This document shows, in pieces, positions 17,518 through 25,972 of a DNA stretch of 64,000 bases. Both the position numbers and the translations under genes were made by a program. This stretch comes from Burkholderiales bacterium (GTDB taxonomy: Bacteria; Pseudomonadota; Gammaproteobacteria; Burkholderiales; Burkholderiaceae_C): positions 186,001 to 250,000 of the forward strand of contig JACRAY010000009.1 in NCBI GenBank assembly GCA_016213325.1, in the 5' to 3' direction. Under the pieces are notes generated by a model. That model searched no databases. It was not told where the DNA came from and worked only from the letters and a program-made list of their open reading frames with translations. Numbering within the stretch: the stretch's first letter is position 1; each line of letters opens with the position of its first letter.

Positions 17518-18606
17518 ATGATCATCGACGTTCACGGTCACCTCTGCGCCTCCCCCAAACTCTATGCCTGGTACACGCTGCTGCTCGCCAGCCGCGCCAC
17601 CTACGGCACGCCGCCGCCACCGATTTCCGACGACGAGATGCTGGCGCTGCCCGAGACGAAGCGCAACCTCGACGCCATCGACATCGCCGGCACCGACGTC
17701 CAGTTCATCTCTCCGCGTCCCTTCACGCTGTTCCAGGCCGAGAAGCCGGGTCGCGTGGCCCACCGCTGGATCGAGGGCGTCAACAACTACATCGGCCAGT
17801 TCACCCGCCTGCTGCCGGATCGCTTCGCGGGCATCGCGGGCCTGCCGCAGCCCGTGGGCGAACCGATCCAGACCTCGCTTGCCGAGCTGGAACGTTGCGT
17901 GAAGGAGCTGGGCTTCGTCGGCTGCCTGCTGAACCCGGACCCGGGCGAGGGCGACAACGCAACGCCGACCCTCGACAACGAGTACTGGTATCCGCTGTAC
18001 GAGAAGCTGTGCGAGCTGGACATTCCGGCGCACGTCCACTCAAGCGGCAACCAGACGGGCCGCGGCACCTACAGCACGCACTTCATCGACGAGGAAAGCC
18101 TGGCGGTGCTGGCTCTTGCGAATTCGCGGGTGTTCCTCGACTTCCCCAAGCTGAAGGTGATCGTCTCCCACGGCGGTGGCGCTGTGCCCTACCAGGTCGG
18201 TCGCTGGCGCGCCGAGCGGATGCACCCGGTGATGGCCAAGAGCTTCCCGCTGAAGGAAAGCTTCGACGAGAGCATCAAGCGCATTTACTACGACACCGTG
18301 ATCCATTCGAAGGACTCCATCGCCATGCTGGTCAAGCTGGTCGGCAGTGACCGTGTGGTGTTCGGAACGGAGAACCCCGGGTCCGGCACGGCGCTCAACC
18401 CCGAGACCGGCCGCGCCTTCGATGACATCAAGGCACTGGTCGACGAGATCGAGTTCCTCACGCCCGAAGACCGCGCCAACATCTACGAGAACAACGCCCG
18501 CCGCTTGTTCCCGCGCCTCAAGGCGAAGGGTGGCGCGCCGCAGCGCAAGGCCGGTGACAACAAGTACCTCAATGCCGCCGATGCCCGCAAGGGCATCGGC
18601 ATGTAG
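17518..18606 (+). CDS. Amidohydrolase-fold hydratase (LigJ, 4-oxalomesaconate hydratase-like)
   Basis: A 362-residue amidohydrolase-2 protein. IIDVHGH is the first metal motif, SHGGGAVPYQVGR and FGTEN are typical of LigJ, and ELERCVKELGFVGCLLNPDP is characteristic of the 4-oxalomesaconate hydratase group. LigJ adds water to 4-oxalomesaconate in the protocatechuate 4,5-cleavage and gallate pathways, giving the substrate of the LigK aldolase, so its place beside RraA-type aldolases is coherent. The C-terminal ~25 residues are an uncommon extension. Another related decarboxylase role cannot be ruled out. Confidence 0.87.
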   Translation: MIIDVHGHLCASPKLYAWYTLLLASRATYGTPPPPISDDEMLALPETKRNLDAIDIAGTDVQFISPRPFTLFQAEKPGRVAHRWIEGVNNYIGQFTRLLPDRFAGIAGLPQPVGEPIQTSLAELERCVKELGFVGCLLNPDPGEGDNATPTLDNEYWYPLYEKLCELDIPAHVHSSGNQTGRGTYSTHFIDEESLAVLALANSRVFLDFPKLKVIVSHGGGAVPYQVGRWRAERMHPVMAKSFPLKESFDESIKRIYYDTVIHSKDSIAMLVKLVGSDRVVFGTENPGSGTALNPETGRAFDDIKALVDEIEFLTPEDRANIYENNARRLFPRLKAKGGAPQRKAGDNKYLNAADARKGIGM

Positions 18607-18616
18607 GAGCGCACGC

Positions 18617-19612
18617 GTGGCACGCATCGTCCTGGGCATCGGCACCTCGCACAGCCCGTTGTTGGTACTGGGAGGCCTCCAATGGGAACTCCGCTCCAAC
18701 GATGACAGGCGCAACAAGGGCCTCAATACGCTCGACGGTAGGTTGATTTCATATGACCAGCTGGTTGCGGAACGTGGAGAACCCTTCACGCGCGAGAGCG
18801 ATCCCGCAGGTTTCCCGGCACTTGCCGCGAAAGCCGAGGCGGCGCTGGACCGGCTGGCAGCGCAGCTCAAGGCCGCGGGACCCGACGTGGTGCTCGTCGT
18901 GGGAGATGACCAGGGCGAGCTGTTCAGCCCGGACAACTTCCCCGCGATTGCGGTGTACCGCGGGGAGGAACTCGTGATGAAGCCCTCCGAGCACCTCGAG
19001 GGCATGCCGCCGTGGGCCGACCGGAAGTTCTGGTCGGGCTATCGCATGGACTTGCCGCATCGCTACCCCGGCGCGCCGGAACTCGCCACCGAACTCGTGC
19101 ACGGACTGATCCGCGAAGGCGTGGACGTGACCTCGTGTGCCGGCGTGCCGGATCCGACGCAGCGCGGCTTCGGCCACGCGTTCGGCTTCGTCATCGAGCG
19201 CCTGATGAAGGACGTGCAGGTGCCGATGCTGCCCGTCATGCTCAACACCTACTTCCCGCCCAACACGCCGACCGCGGCGCGCTGCCACGAGGTGGGCGCC
19301 AAGATCGGAAGGATCCTGACGGCGTCCGCCTCGACCGCGCGGGTGGCCGTGGTCGCTTCCGGCGGCCTCAGCCACTTCATGTGCGAGGAGCAGTTCGACC
19401 GCGAGATCGTTGCGGCGTTGCAGGCACATGACGCGGTGAGCTTGTGCGCAATTCCGCCCGAAGCCATGCTGTCCGGCTCGTCGGAGATTCGCAACTGGGT
19501 GATGGTGAGCGGCATGATCGCTCACCTGCGCAGCGACTTCACCGAGTACATCCCGGTGCACCGCACACCAGCCGGCACCGGGATCGGCCTTGCCTTCATG
19601 ACCTGGCGCTGA
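18617..19612 (+). CDS. LigB-type class III extradiol dioxygenase
   Basis: A 331-residue non-heme Fe(II) dioxygenase that starts at GTG 18617 after an AGGAG ribosome site. The N-terminus ARIVLGIGTSHSPLL carries the first conserved His, VVGDDQGELF is the acid/His-bearing strand of the family, and VVASGGLSHFM provides the second His. The overall design resembles DesZ and gallate dioxygenases, which are single polypeptides lacking a separate LigA. Ring opening next to a LigJ hydratase points to a protocatechuate- or gallate-like 4,5-type cleavage. An aminophenol substrate is an alternative, given the RidA gene. Confidence 0.87.
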   Translation: MARIVLGIGTSHSPLLVLGGLQWELRSNDDRRNKGLNTLDGRLISYDQLVAERGEPFTRESDPAGFPALAAKAEAALDRLAAQLKAAGPDVVLVVGDDQGELFSPDNFPAIAVYRGEELVMKPSEHLEGMPPWADRKFWSGYRMDLPHRYPGAPELATELVHGLIREGVDVTSCAGVPDPTQRGFGHAFGFVIERLMKDVQVPMLPVMLNTYFPPNTPTAARCHEVGAKIGRILTASASTARVAVVASGGLSHFMCEEQFDREIVAALQAHDAVSLCAIPPEAMLSGSSEIRNWVMVSGMIAHLRSDFTEYIPVHRTPAGTGIGLAFMTWR

Positions 19613-19619
19613 GCAAGAG

Positions 19620-19650
19620 AAAGCCTGCTCCGAATTCGGTAGCAGGCTTT
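19620..19650 (+). terminator. Terminator of the aromatic catabolic operon
   Basis: A perfect 10-base stem AAAGCCTGCT (19620-19629) and AGCAGGCTTT (19641-19650) encloses an 11-base loop that itself contains the palindrome CCGAATTCGG. The stem ends in a short T run (TTTT). It lies eight bases after the dioxygenase stop and ends the run of plus-strand genes. Confidence 0.85.
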
Positions 19651-19671
19651 TCAGTATTGGCGGGGTGAAAG

Positions 19672-19747
19672 TGGTGGGTCCTGTAGGATTCGAACCTACG
19701 ACCTACGGATTAAGAGTCCGCTGCTCTACCAACTGAGCTAAGAACCC
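19672..19747 (-). tRNA. tRNA-Lys (anticodon CTT)
   Basis: A 76-base cloverleaf on the minus strand. It opens GGGTTCTTAGCTCAG, the anticodon loop is CTCTTAA, the T-arm has GGTTCGAATCC, and the acceptor ends ACCCACCA with the CCA encoded. The acceptor stem pairs over seven positions with one G-U pair. Confidence 0.97.
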
Positions 19748-19770
19748 ACTGTTCGAAAAGACCGGTGTTG

Positions 19771-19846
<76 letters not shown>

Positions 19847-19879
19847 ACAACGACCGGTATTCTAGCAAATCCGAAAGGC

Positions 19880-21220
19880 CTACCGCGCGAACAGGGTCTC
19901 CATCTCGCGCCTCAGCCGGTACGCCGGCGTCGTCTGGTCGATGGCCACATCTGCCCAGCTGAGGCTCTGGCCCTTCTTCACGGGTCGCACCACCTTCACT
20001 TCATGCGCCAGCCCCAGCGGCAGGCCGCCGTTGCGCACGGACTTCTCGGCCGGCGTGAGCTTGCCCCACACGGTGTAGCCGCCTTCGCCGTCCAGCAGTT
20101 CGCCCGGTGCCAGGTCGCGCTTGGCCGTGGCGACGACGTCGGCGTTCCAGCAGGTGGCCACGCCGGTCGGCTCGCCGCGCAGCGCCACGCTCGCGACCGA
20201 CTGGCCCACCTCCAGCCCGATCAGGTGCCAGCGCTTGTACAGCGTGAAGTAGCGCCCGCTCGGGTCGGTCTGCGCCTTGTATTCCTCGAAGCAGTTGCGG
20301 ATGTATTCGGTCTCGCCTTCGACCGTGACCCACACGCCCATGCGGATCTCGTAGTCGATGGGCTTGCCGTCGACGTCCAGCGAGTTGATCACCTCGACCA
20401 TGCCCTTGCGTTCCAGCACGCCGCCTTCGCTGCGCGGCCGCGTCACGGCCGGGATCTGGTCGATGCTGGCGCTCGGGAACAGCAGCCCGTCCGACGGCAC
20501 GTGCAGGCCGCAGGCATTGGCAACGGCGGTGCTTTCGATCGAGGGCTTGGAGCCGTCGAGGAAGCTGTTGAACATCTTCGGGTTGAGCCCGCCGCGCGCA
20601 GCCTGCTCGCGCGTCAGGCCCCAGTTGTCCCAGACGGTGTCGGGCGTCGACTCGCAGAAGTGCGGCTGCCACTTGTGGCCGCGGCCCGCCGCCACCACCG
20701 GGAAGCCGCAGGTGCGCGCCCAGTCAACCAGGTCGCAGATCAGCGCGGGCTGGTCGCCGAAGGCCAGTGAATAGATCACGCCGGCATCCTGCGCACGGCG
20801 CGCAAGCAGCGGGCCGCAGAAGGCGTCGGCTTCGACCGTCACGTTGACCACCGGCTTGCCGTTGGCGAAAGCCTGCAGGCAGTGTTCGACGGCGGCGATG
20901 GGATTGCCGGTGCATTCGACGACCACGTCGATCTGCGGGTGCCGCACCAGCGCCTGCCAGTCGTCGCTGATATGGGTGGCGCCGCAGCGCAGGGCGTCGT
21001 CGATGGACGTGGCCTGCATGCGTTCGGGCTTCCAGCCGACGCGGGCGAGGTTGGTGCGGGCAGCGGCGGGGGAGAGGTCGGCTATTGCTGCCAGGTGCAC
21101 GCCGGGGGTGTTGGGCACCTGGGCGAGGTACATCGAGCCGAACTTGCCGGCGCCGATGAGGCCTACGCGGATGGGGTTGTTGGCGGCGGCGCGGCGTTGG
21201 AGTTGGGTGTAGAGGCTCAT
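19880..21220 (-). CDS. NAD(P)-dependent oxidoreductase with C-terminal SAF domain
   Basis: A 446-residue protein. The N-terminus IRVGLIGAGKFGSMYLAQ is a Rossmann GxGxxG fold like homoserine dehydrogenase and Gfo/Idh/MocA enzymes. The mid region contains VVVECTGNPIAAVEHCL and NVTVEADAFCGPLLA. The last ~100 residues (LAPGELLDGEGGYTVWGKL) form a SAF-type domain, as in UxaA/AFP-like proteins. The family is widespread near sugar-acid and polyol genes, but no substrate is established. Its start lies one base from the stop of the PhyH gene, so the two are cotranscribed. Confidence 0.85.
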   Translation of the reverse strand: MSLYTQLQRRAAANNPIRVGLIGAGKFGSMYLAQVPNTPGVHLAAIADLSPAAARTNLARVGWKPERMQATSIDDALRCGATHISDDWQALVRHPQIDVVVECTGNPIAAVEHCLQAFANGKPVVNVTVEADAFCGPLLARRAQDAGVIYSLAFGDQPALICDLVDWARTCGFPVVAAGRGHKWQPHFCESTPDTVWDNWGLTREQAARGGLNPKMFNSFLDGSKPSIESTAVANACGLHVPSDGLLFPSASIDQIPAVTRPRSEGGVLERKGMVEVINSLDVDGKPIDYEIRMGVWVTVEGETEYIRNCFEEYKAQTDPSGRYFTLYKRWHLIGLEVGQSVASVALRGEPTGVATCWNADVVATAKRDLAPGELLDGEGGYTVWGKLTPAEKSVRNGGLPLGLAHEVKVVRPVKKGQSLSWADVAIDQTTPAYRLRREMETLFAR

Positions 21221-21221
21221 G

Positions 21222-22103
21222 TCATGCAGCCTGCTGGATGGCGTCGATGGGTTCCGGCGAAGTTACCAGCGCACTCGCCGGCATGCCCGCCTTCCACGGC
21301 AAATCCACCGGATACGGCTTCAGCAGGCAATCATCCGGCAGGCACTCGATGGGCGTGAAGTCGCGGTGCGCGATGTACTCCGGCCGCTTGAACCTGCGGA
21401 TATGGTTGGACACCGCGCACAGGCTCAGGTACACGCTCACGCGGTTCCACGGCGACAGGTTGCTGGTGGACGCATGCACCAGGCAGCTGTGGAACAGGAT
21501 CATCGACCCGGCCGGCCCCTTGGGCGCAACGATGCCGCCGTCCTTGCCGCCGGCACGCTCCACCAGTTTCGACACGAGCCCTGGGTCCACCACCCACAGC
21601 GGGTAGCTGGTGGTGCTCAGGTCGTGGCTCGCGTCGATCACGCCGCGCTGGTGGCTGCCGGGTATGAACATCAGCGGCCCGTTGAACTCGTTCACGTCGT
21701 CCAGGAAGATCGCCACGTTCATCGCGCGCTCGGTGGGCATCATGTCGTCGTTCAGCCAGGTGCCGTAGTCCTGGTGCCACTGCCACACGTCGCCTTCGAA
21801 GGCCATCTTGCCGTTGATCTTGAACTGGTGCATGTACAGCGCCTCGCCGAACAGGTCCATCACCGGCCGCACCATGCGCGGGTGGCGCGCCAGCCGCGCG
21901 AAGGGTTCGCAGTACAGGTGCGCGGCGAAATTGGTGCGCACCGCCTCGCTGCCCTTCTCGCGCACGTTGTAGGCTTCGCGGCGGGCGTACAGTTCGGGCA
22001 CTGCCTCATTGAGCACGCGGATTTCATCGGCGCTGAACAGGCCGGGGAAGAACAGGTAACCTTCGCGGTCGAACCGCTCCAGCTGCTGCGGCGTGAGGCG
22101 CAT
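21222..22103 (-). CDS. Phytanoyl-CoA dioxygenase (PhyH/EctD-like) family protein
   Basis: A 293-residue Fe(II)/2-oxoglutarate-dependent dioxygenase. The metal triad is visible as WQWHQDYG (His-x-Asp) and the distal His in LFHSCLVHAS, with a following Arg in NRVSVYLSL for 2-oxoglutarate. NGPLMFIPGSHQ is a shared motif with ectoine and proline hydroxylases. The ATG ending at 22103 has an AGGAGA ribosome site. It is the first gene of a two-gene operon with the SAF-domain dehydrogenase, suggesting hydroxylation followed by oxidation of one small molecule. Substrate unknown. Confidence 0.88.
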   Translation of the reverse strand: MRLTPQQLERFDREGYLFFPGLFSADEIRVLNEAVPELYARREAYNVREKGSEAVRTNFAAHLYCEPFARLARHPRMVRPVMDLFGEALYMHQFKINGKMAFEGDVWQWHQDYGTWLNDDMMPTERAMNVAIFLDDVNEFNGPLMFIPGSHQRGVIDASHDLSTTSYPLWVVDPGLVSKLVERAGGKDGGIVAPKGPAGSMILFHSCLVHASTSNLSPWNRVSVYLSLCAVSNHIRRFKRPEYIAHRDFTPIECLPDDCLLKPYPVDLPWKAGMPASALVTSPEPIDAIQQAA

Positions 22104-22167
22104 CGCTCGTCTCCTGGGTTGCCGCCCATTCTGGGCCAGGAGCGCTCGCACAACAAGGGGACCCACC

Positions 22168-23025
22168 ATGGAAGAAATGCAACGCGACGGCGCCTGGCAC
22201 GACCGCATGTACAACAACCGCGACCGTGTGCCTGGCAGTGCCCAATACCTCCAGCGCTGGGCCGCGCAGTCGGCCGACGCGCGGCGCACGCAGCGCTGCA
22301 TGCTCGACATTGCCTACGGCGATGCGCCCGGCGAGAAGCTCGACGTGTTCCCCGCGGCCGAAGCCGGTGCGCCGGTGCTGTTCTTCATCCACGGCGGCTA
22401 CTGGCGCGCTCTCGACAAGGCCGACCACTCGTTCGTGGCGCCGTCCTTCACGCAAGAGGGCGTGTGCGTGGTCGTGCCGAATTACACGCTTTGCCCCGCC
22501 GTCACCGTGCCGCAAATCACGATGCAGATGGTGCGCGCGCTCGCGTGGACCTGGCGCCACATCGGCGCGCACGGCGGCGACCGCGACCGCATCACCGTGG
22601 CAGGGCATTCGGCAGGGGGTCATTTGGCGGGGATGATGGCTGCCTGCGTGTGGCCCGCGTACGATCACGCCTTGCCCGATGCGCTGGTGCGGAACTCGCT
22701 GGCCATTTCTGCGCTCCATGACCTCGAGCCCATCATGAACACGCCCTTCCTGCAGTCCTCGCTGCATCTCACCCCGCAGCAAGTGCAGCAGGCCAGCCCC
22801 GCGCACCTGCCGCCGCCGCTGCACGGCGAGCTGTACTCGGTGGTCGGTGGCGAAGAGAGCGAGGAATACCTGCGGCAAAATGAGCTGATTCGCCACGCAT
22901 GGGGCTCGCGCCGCGTGCCGGTGTGCGAGGCGCTGCCCGGGCTCAACCACTTCTCGGTGCTCGAGTCGCTGGTGGAACCCGGCTCGCGCCTGAACGGCCT
23001 GGCGCTGGACCTGCTGCAAGGCTGA
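22168..23025 (+). CDS. Alpha/beta hydrolase (esterase / arylformamidase-like)
   Basis: A 285-residue hydrolase with the oxyanion motif HGGYW and nucleophile elbow GHSAGGH, the pattern of the hormone-sensitive-lipase and kynurenine formamidase groups. The catalytic His is probably in GLNHFSVLESL near the C-terminus. The ATG at 22168 follows an AAGGGG site. It is divergent from the PhyH gene with 64 bases between. The substrate is not evident; no other kynurenine pathway gene is nearby. Confidence 0.87.
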   Translation: MEEMQRDGAWHDRMYNNRDRVPGSAQYLQRWAAQSADARRTQRCMLDIAYGDAPGEKLDVFPAAEAGAPVLFFIHGGYWRALDKADHSFVAPSFTQEGVCVVVPNYTLCPAVTVPQITMQMVRALAWTWRHIGAHGGDRDRITVAGHSAGGHLAGMMAACVWPAYDHALPDALVRNSLAISALHDLEPIMNTPFLQSSLHLTPQQVQQASPAHLPPPLHGELYSVVGGEESEEYLRQNELIRHAWGSRRVPVCEALPGLNHFSVLESLVEPGSRLNGLALDLLQG

Positions 23026-23046
23026 ATCCCCCTTACCACTCTCCTC

Positions 23047-24393
23047 ATGCGCCGGCTGTACCCGTTTGTCCTGTCCCTGTTGCTGGCCGCTTGCGGCGGT
23101 GGTTCTTCCGACGCCGACCTGTTGCCGGTGGAAGCGCCGCCGCAGGACCCGCCACCTATGGGCGAAGCCTGCGCGCTGCCGGCGCAGCAGGCGGCGGTGA
23201 GCGCCTACATGGCGAAGAACTACTTCTGGTACGACCACCTGGGCACTGCGGATGCGGCTGCACCCACGATCTCGAAGTACTTCGAATCGCTGCTGTACAA
23301 GCCGACCGATCGCTACAGTTTCACGGAGTCGACCAAAACGTACGAGCAGCGCTCGTCGCTGGGCGTGCGCGTGGGCTACGGCTACACGCTGGTCTGGCAG
23401 GACACGCTGAAGTCGGCCTTGCGTGTGCGCAACGTCGAGCCGCGGGGACCCGCCGCGGCGGCGGGGCTCTCGCGCGGGCAGGTGATCGTGTCCATCGACG
23501 GTTTCACCCCGGCGCAGGTGGCTGCGGGGCAGCCGCCCGGGGTCAGCGAGCCGGGCGTGGCGCGCCGCATCGTGGTGCGCGATGCGCAGGGCGTCGAGCG
23601 CACGCTCGACATGGTCTCGGCCGAGTACCCGCTGACACTGGTTCCGGCCAGCACGGTGTTCACCGTGCATCGCGATGGCGGCGCGCCGGCCAAAGTAGGC
23701 TACCTGGCTTACCAGTCGTTCGCAGCGTTCGGCGACGAGCAAGTCGGTGCGGCCATGCAGGCGTTCGCCGATGCGGGCATCGAGGAGCTGGTGCTCGACC
23801 TGCGCTACAACGGCGGCGGCAGCGTCGGCGTTTCGCGCGAACTCGCATCGATGATCGGCGGCTCGCGCACGGCCAACCGCCTGTACGCCTACCTCAAGTT
23901 CAATCCCAACCTCACGGTGCGCAACCAGTCTCTGCTGTTCGCGCCGCCGGGGTCGGCGACGCTGCCTGGCCCGTCACTCGAGACGTTGCAGCGGATGGTG
24001 GTGATCACGTCACCGGGCACGGCGTCGGCGAGCGAGCTGGTCATCAACGGGCTCAAGCCCTTCCTCCCGGTGGTGCTGGTGGGCGACAAGACATACGGCA
24101 AGCCCTTTGGTTCACTGGTGCAGCACCTGTGCGGGACCACCTACAACGCGATCCACTTCACGACGCTCAACTCGCTGGGCATCGGAGACTATGCACAGGG
24201 GATGCCGGCGGACTGCCAGGTGACCGATGACCTGGACCACGCGCTGGGCGACCCGAACGAAGCGCGGCTGGCTGCGGCGTTGCATGTGGCGCGGACAGGG
24301 CAGTGCCCGGTGACCGCGGCGCAGAGGAAGGCGAAGCCTTCGGTGATGCGGCTGGTGGGTGACGTCGACCCGCCGGGCATGTTTGCCGACTGA
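23047..24393 (+). CDS. S41 family peptidase (CtpA-like), lipoprotein
   Basis: A 448-residue exported protease. The N-terminus is a lipoprotein signal with lipobox LLAAC near residue 17. A PDZ-like segment follows (RNVEPRGPAAAAGLSRGQVIVS). The S41 domain has EELVLDLRYNGGGSV, the nucleophile in GTASASELVINGL and the catalytic Lys in GDKTYGKPFGS. The membrane-anchored periplasmic location is inferred from the lipobox. It lies 21 bases after the hydrolase gene and may be cotranscribed. Confidence 0.9.
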   Translation: MRRLYPFVLSLLLAACGGGSSDADLLPVEAPPQDPPPMGEACALPAQQAAVSAYMAKNYFWYDHLGTADAAAPTISKYFESLLYKPTDRYSFTESTKTYEQRSSLGVRVGYGYTLVWQDTLKSALRVRNVEPRGPAAAAGLSRGQVIVSIDGFTPAQVAAGQPPGVSEPGVARRIVVRDAQGVERTLDMVSAEYPLTLVPASTVFTVHRDGGAPAKVGYLAYQSFAAFGDEQVGAAMQAFADAGIEELVLDLRYNGGGSVGVSRELASMIGGSRTANRLYAYLKFNPNLTVRNQSLLFAPPGSATLPGPSLETLQRMVVITSPGTASASELVINGLKPFLPVVLVGDKTYGKPFGSLVQHLCGTTYNAIHFTTLNSLGIGDYAQGMPADCQVTDDLDHALGDPNEARLAAALHVARTGQCPVTAAQRKAKPSVMRLVGDVDPPGMFAD

Positions 24394-24525
24394 TGCTCAT
24401 CACTGGGCTGCCGAATTGACTTCGGGTGGCTAGTCGCGCACAAGCAGATTCATGGCCCCAGGCAAGCTCTTCGGTGGCGGGCGGTCGCCCTGACGAATTC
24501 CGGAGACGACGATCGCACGGTCGTC

Positions 24526-25962
24526 ATGCCGAAAGGCGGCCACGTTTGTGAGAATGCGTTGCCTGCCGGAACGCGCCTGGCCGAGTTCGAAATCCTCGGG
24601 CTGGTCGGCGAAGGCGGCTTCGGCATCGTCTACCTCGCCCACGATGAGGTGCTGCAGCGCCGGGTCGCGCTGAAGGAATACCTGCCTTCGTCGCTCGCCA
24701 ACCGCGGCGCGAATCTCAGCGTACGCGTCGGGTCGGCGCGTGACGAGGAAACCTTCCAGCTCGGCTTGAGGAGCTTCCTCAACGAAGCACGGCTACTCGC
24801 CCAGTTCGATCACCAGGCCCTGGTGAAGGTGTACCGCTTCTGGGAAGCGAACGGCACGGCGTACATGGTGATGCCGTTCTACGATGCCCCCACTTTCAAG
24901 CAGACGATCCAGCGCAGCGGCAGGCTCGACGAGCCTGCGCTGACGACGCTGCTCCACCAGCTTCTTGATGCTCTGGCGGTTCTGCACGGCGCGGGCTGCA
25001 TTCACCGTGACGTCGCGCCCGACAACGTCCTCATGCTCGCAAGCAACCGGCCGGTGCTGCTCGACTTCGGGGCGTCCCGGCGCGTGATCACCGATCGCAC
25101 GCAGCAGCTGACGGTCATCCTCAAGCCCGGCTACGCGCCAATCGAGCAGTACGCGGAGATCGCCGGACTCAAGCAGGGCCCTTGGACCGACCTGTACGCG
25201 CTGGCAGGCATGGCGCATTTCGCGATTACGGGCTCGCCGCCCCCGCAGGCGATCGCGCGCACGATGACCGATCCGTATATGCCGCTCGAACAGGCGGCCG
25301 CGGGGCGCTACAGTGCCCGGTTCCTGCGCGCGATCGATCGCGCGCTCTCCGTGAAGCCGGAGGGCCGCCCGCAAAACACCACGGAGTTCCATTCGCTGCT
25401 GGGCGACGGGCCGGCCGTGGCCGTGGTCGCCAAGCCCCGCAAGAAGGTGCCTGCGCTTGCCTGGGTCGGTGGTGGCGTAGCGCTTGCAATTGCGGCCGGC
25501 GCTGGCCTGGTCCTGTACAACAACAACGAACCCGCAGTTGCGCAGGCGCCCGCGCCCAGCCCGGCCCCGACAGTGCCGGTTCCCGTAGCCCTGCCACCCG
25601 AACCGGCCCCAGTGCCGCAGGCCATCCTTGCCCCGGAACCTGTTGCAACTGTCGCAACGGTACCCGTCGAGCCGAAGGTGGTTAAGCCGCCTGCGCCGCG
25701 TCGCCCTGTGGTGTCGAGGCCGCCTGCGCCGACGCAGCCGCGCGAGGCACCTGCGCCCGAGGCAGCCAACCAGATGGCCGCCCTGGCCGCCGCAGCGCTC
25801 TTCGACGGCGAGAAGTGCTTGCGGTCGAAGGAGTACAGCTGCGCGATCGCCAACGCCAACTCGGCCCTGCGGGCCGAGCCGACGAGCGTGCGCGCGAAGA
25901 GGCTGAAGGAAGCCGCCGAGGAAGCCCAGCGGCGAGCGTTATCGCAGATCAGGATCGATTAG
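24526..25962 (+). CDS. Membrane serine/threonine protein kinase
   Basis: A 478-residue Hanks-type kinase. The glycine loop is GEGGFGIVYLA, the ATP Lys is in VALKEYLP, the catalytic loop is HRDVAPDNVLML and the metal motif DFGAS. A single membrane helix (LAWVGGGVALAIAAGAGLVLY, about residues 310-330) separates it from a proline-rich linker and a small helical C-terminal region that resembles a TPR. HRDVAP in place of HRDIKP is a known bacterial variant but loses the usual Lys. A hairpin GACGAC/GTCGTC (24505-24525) abuts the ATG. The following small gene is ten bases away. Confidence 0.93.
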   Translation: MPKGGHVCENALPAGTRLAEFEILGLVGEGGFGIVYLAHDEVLQRRVALKEYLPSSLANRGANLSVRVGSARDEETFQLGLRSFLNEARLLAQFDHQALVKVYRFWEANGTAYMVMPFYDAPTFKQTIQRSGRLDEPALTTLLHQLLDALAVLHGAGCIHRDVAPDNVLMLASNRPVLLDFGASRRVITDRTQQLTVILKPGYAPIEQYAEIAGLKQGPWTDLYALAGMAHFAITGSPPPQAIARTMTDPYMPLEQAAAGRYSARFLRAIDRALSVKPEGRPQNTTEFHSLLGDGPAVAVVAKPRKKVPALAWVGGGVALAIAAGAGLVLYNNNEPAVAQAPAPSPAPTVPVPVALPPEPAPVPQAILAPEPVATVATVPVEPKVVKPPAPRRPVVSRPPAPTQPREAPAPEAANQMAALAAAALFDGEKCLRSKEYSCAIANANSALRAEPTSVRAKRLKEAAEEAQRRALSQIRID

Positions 25963-25972
25963 GAGAGCAGTC

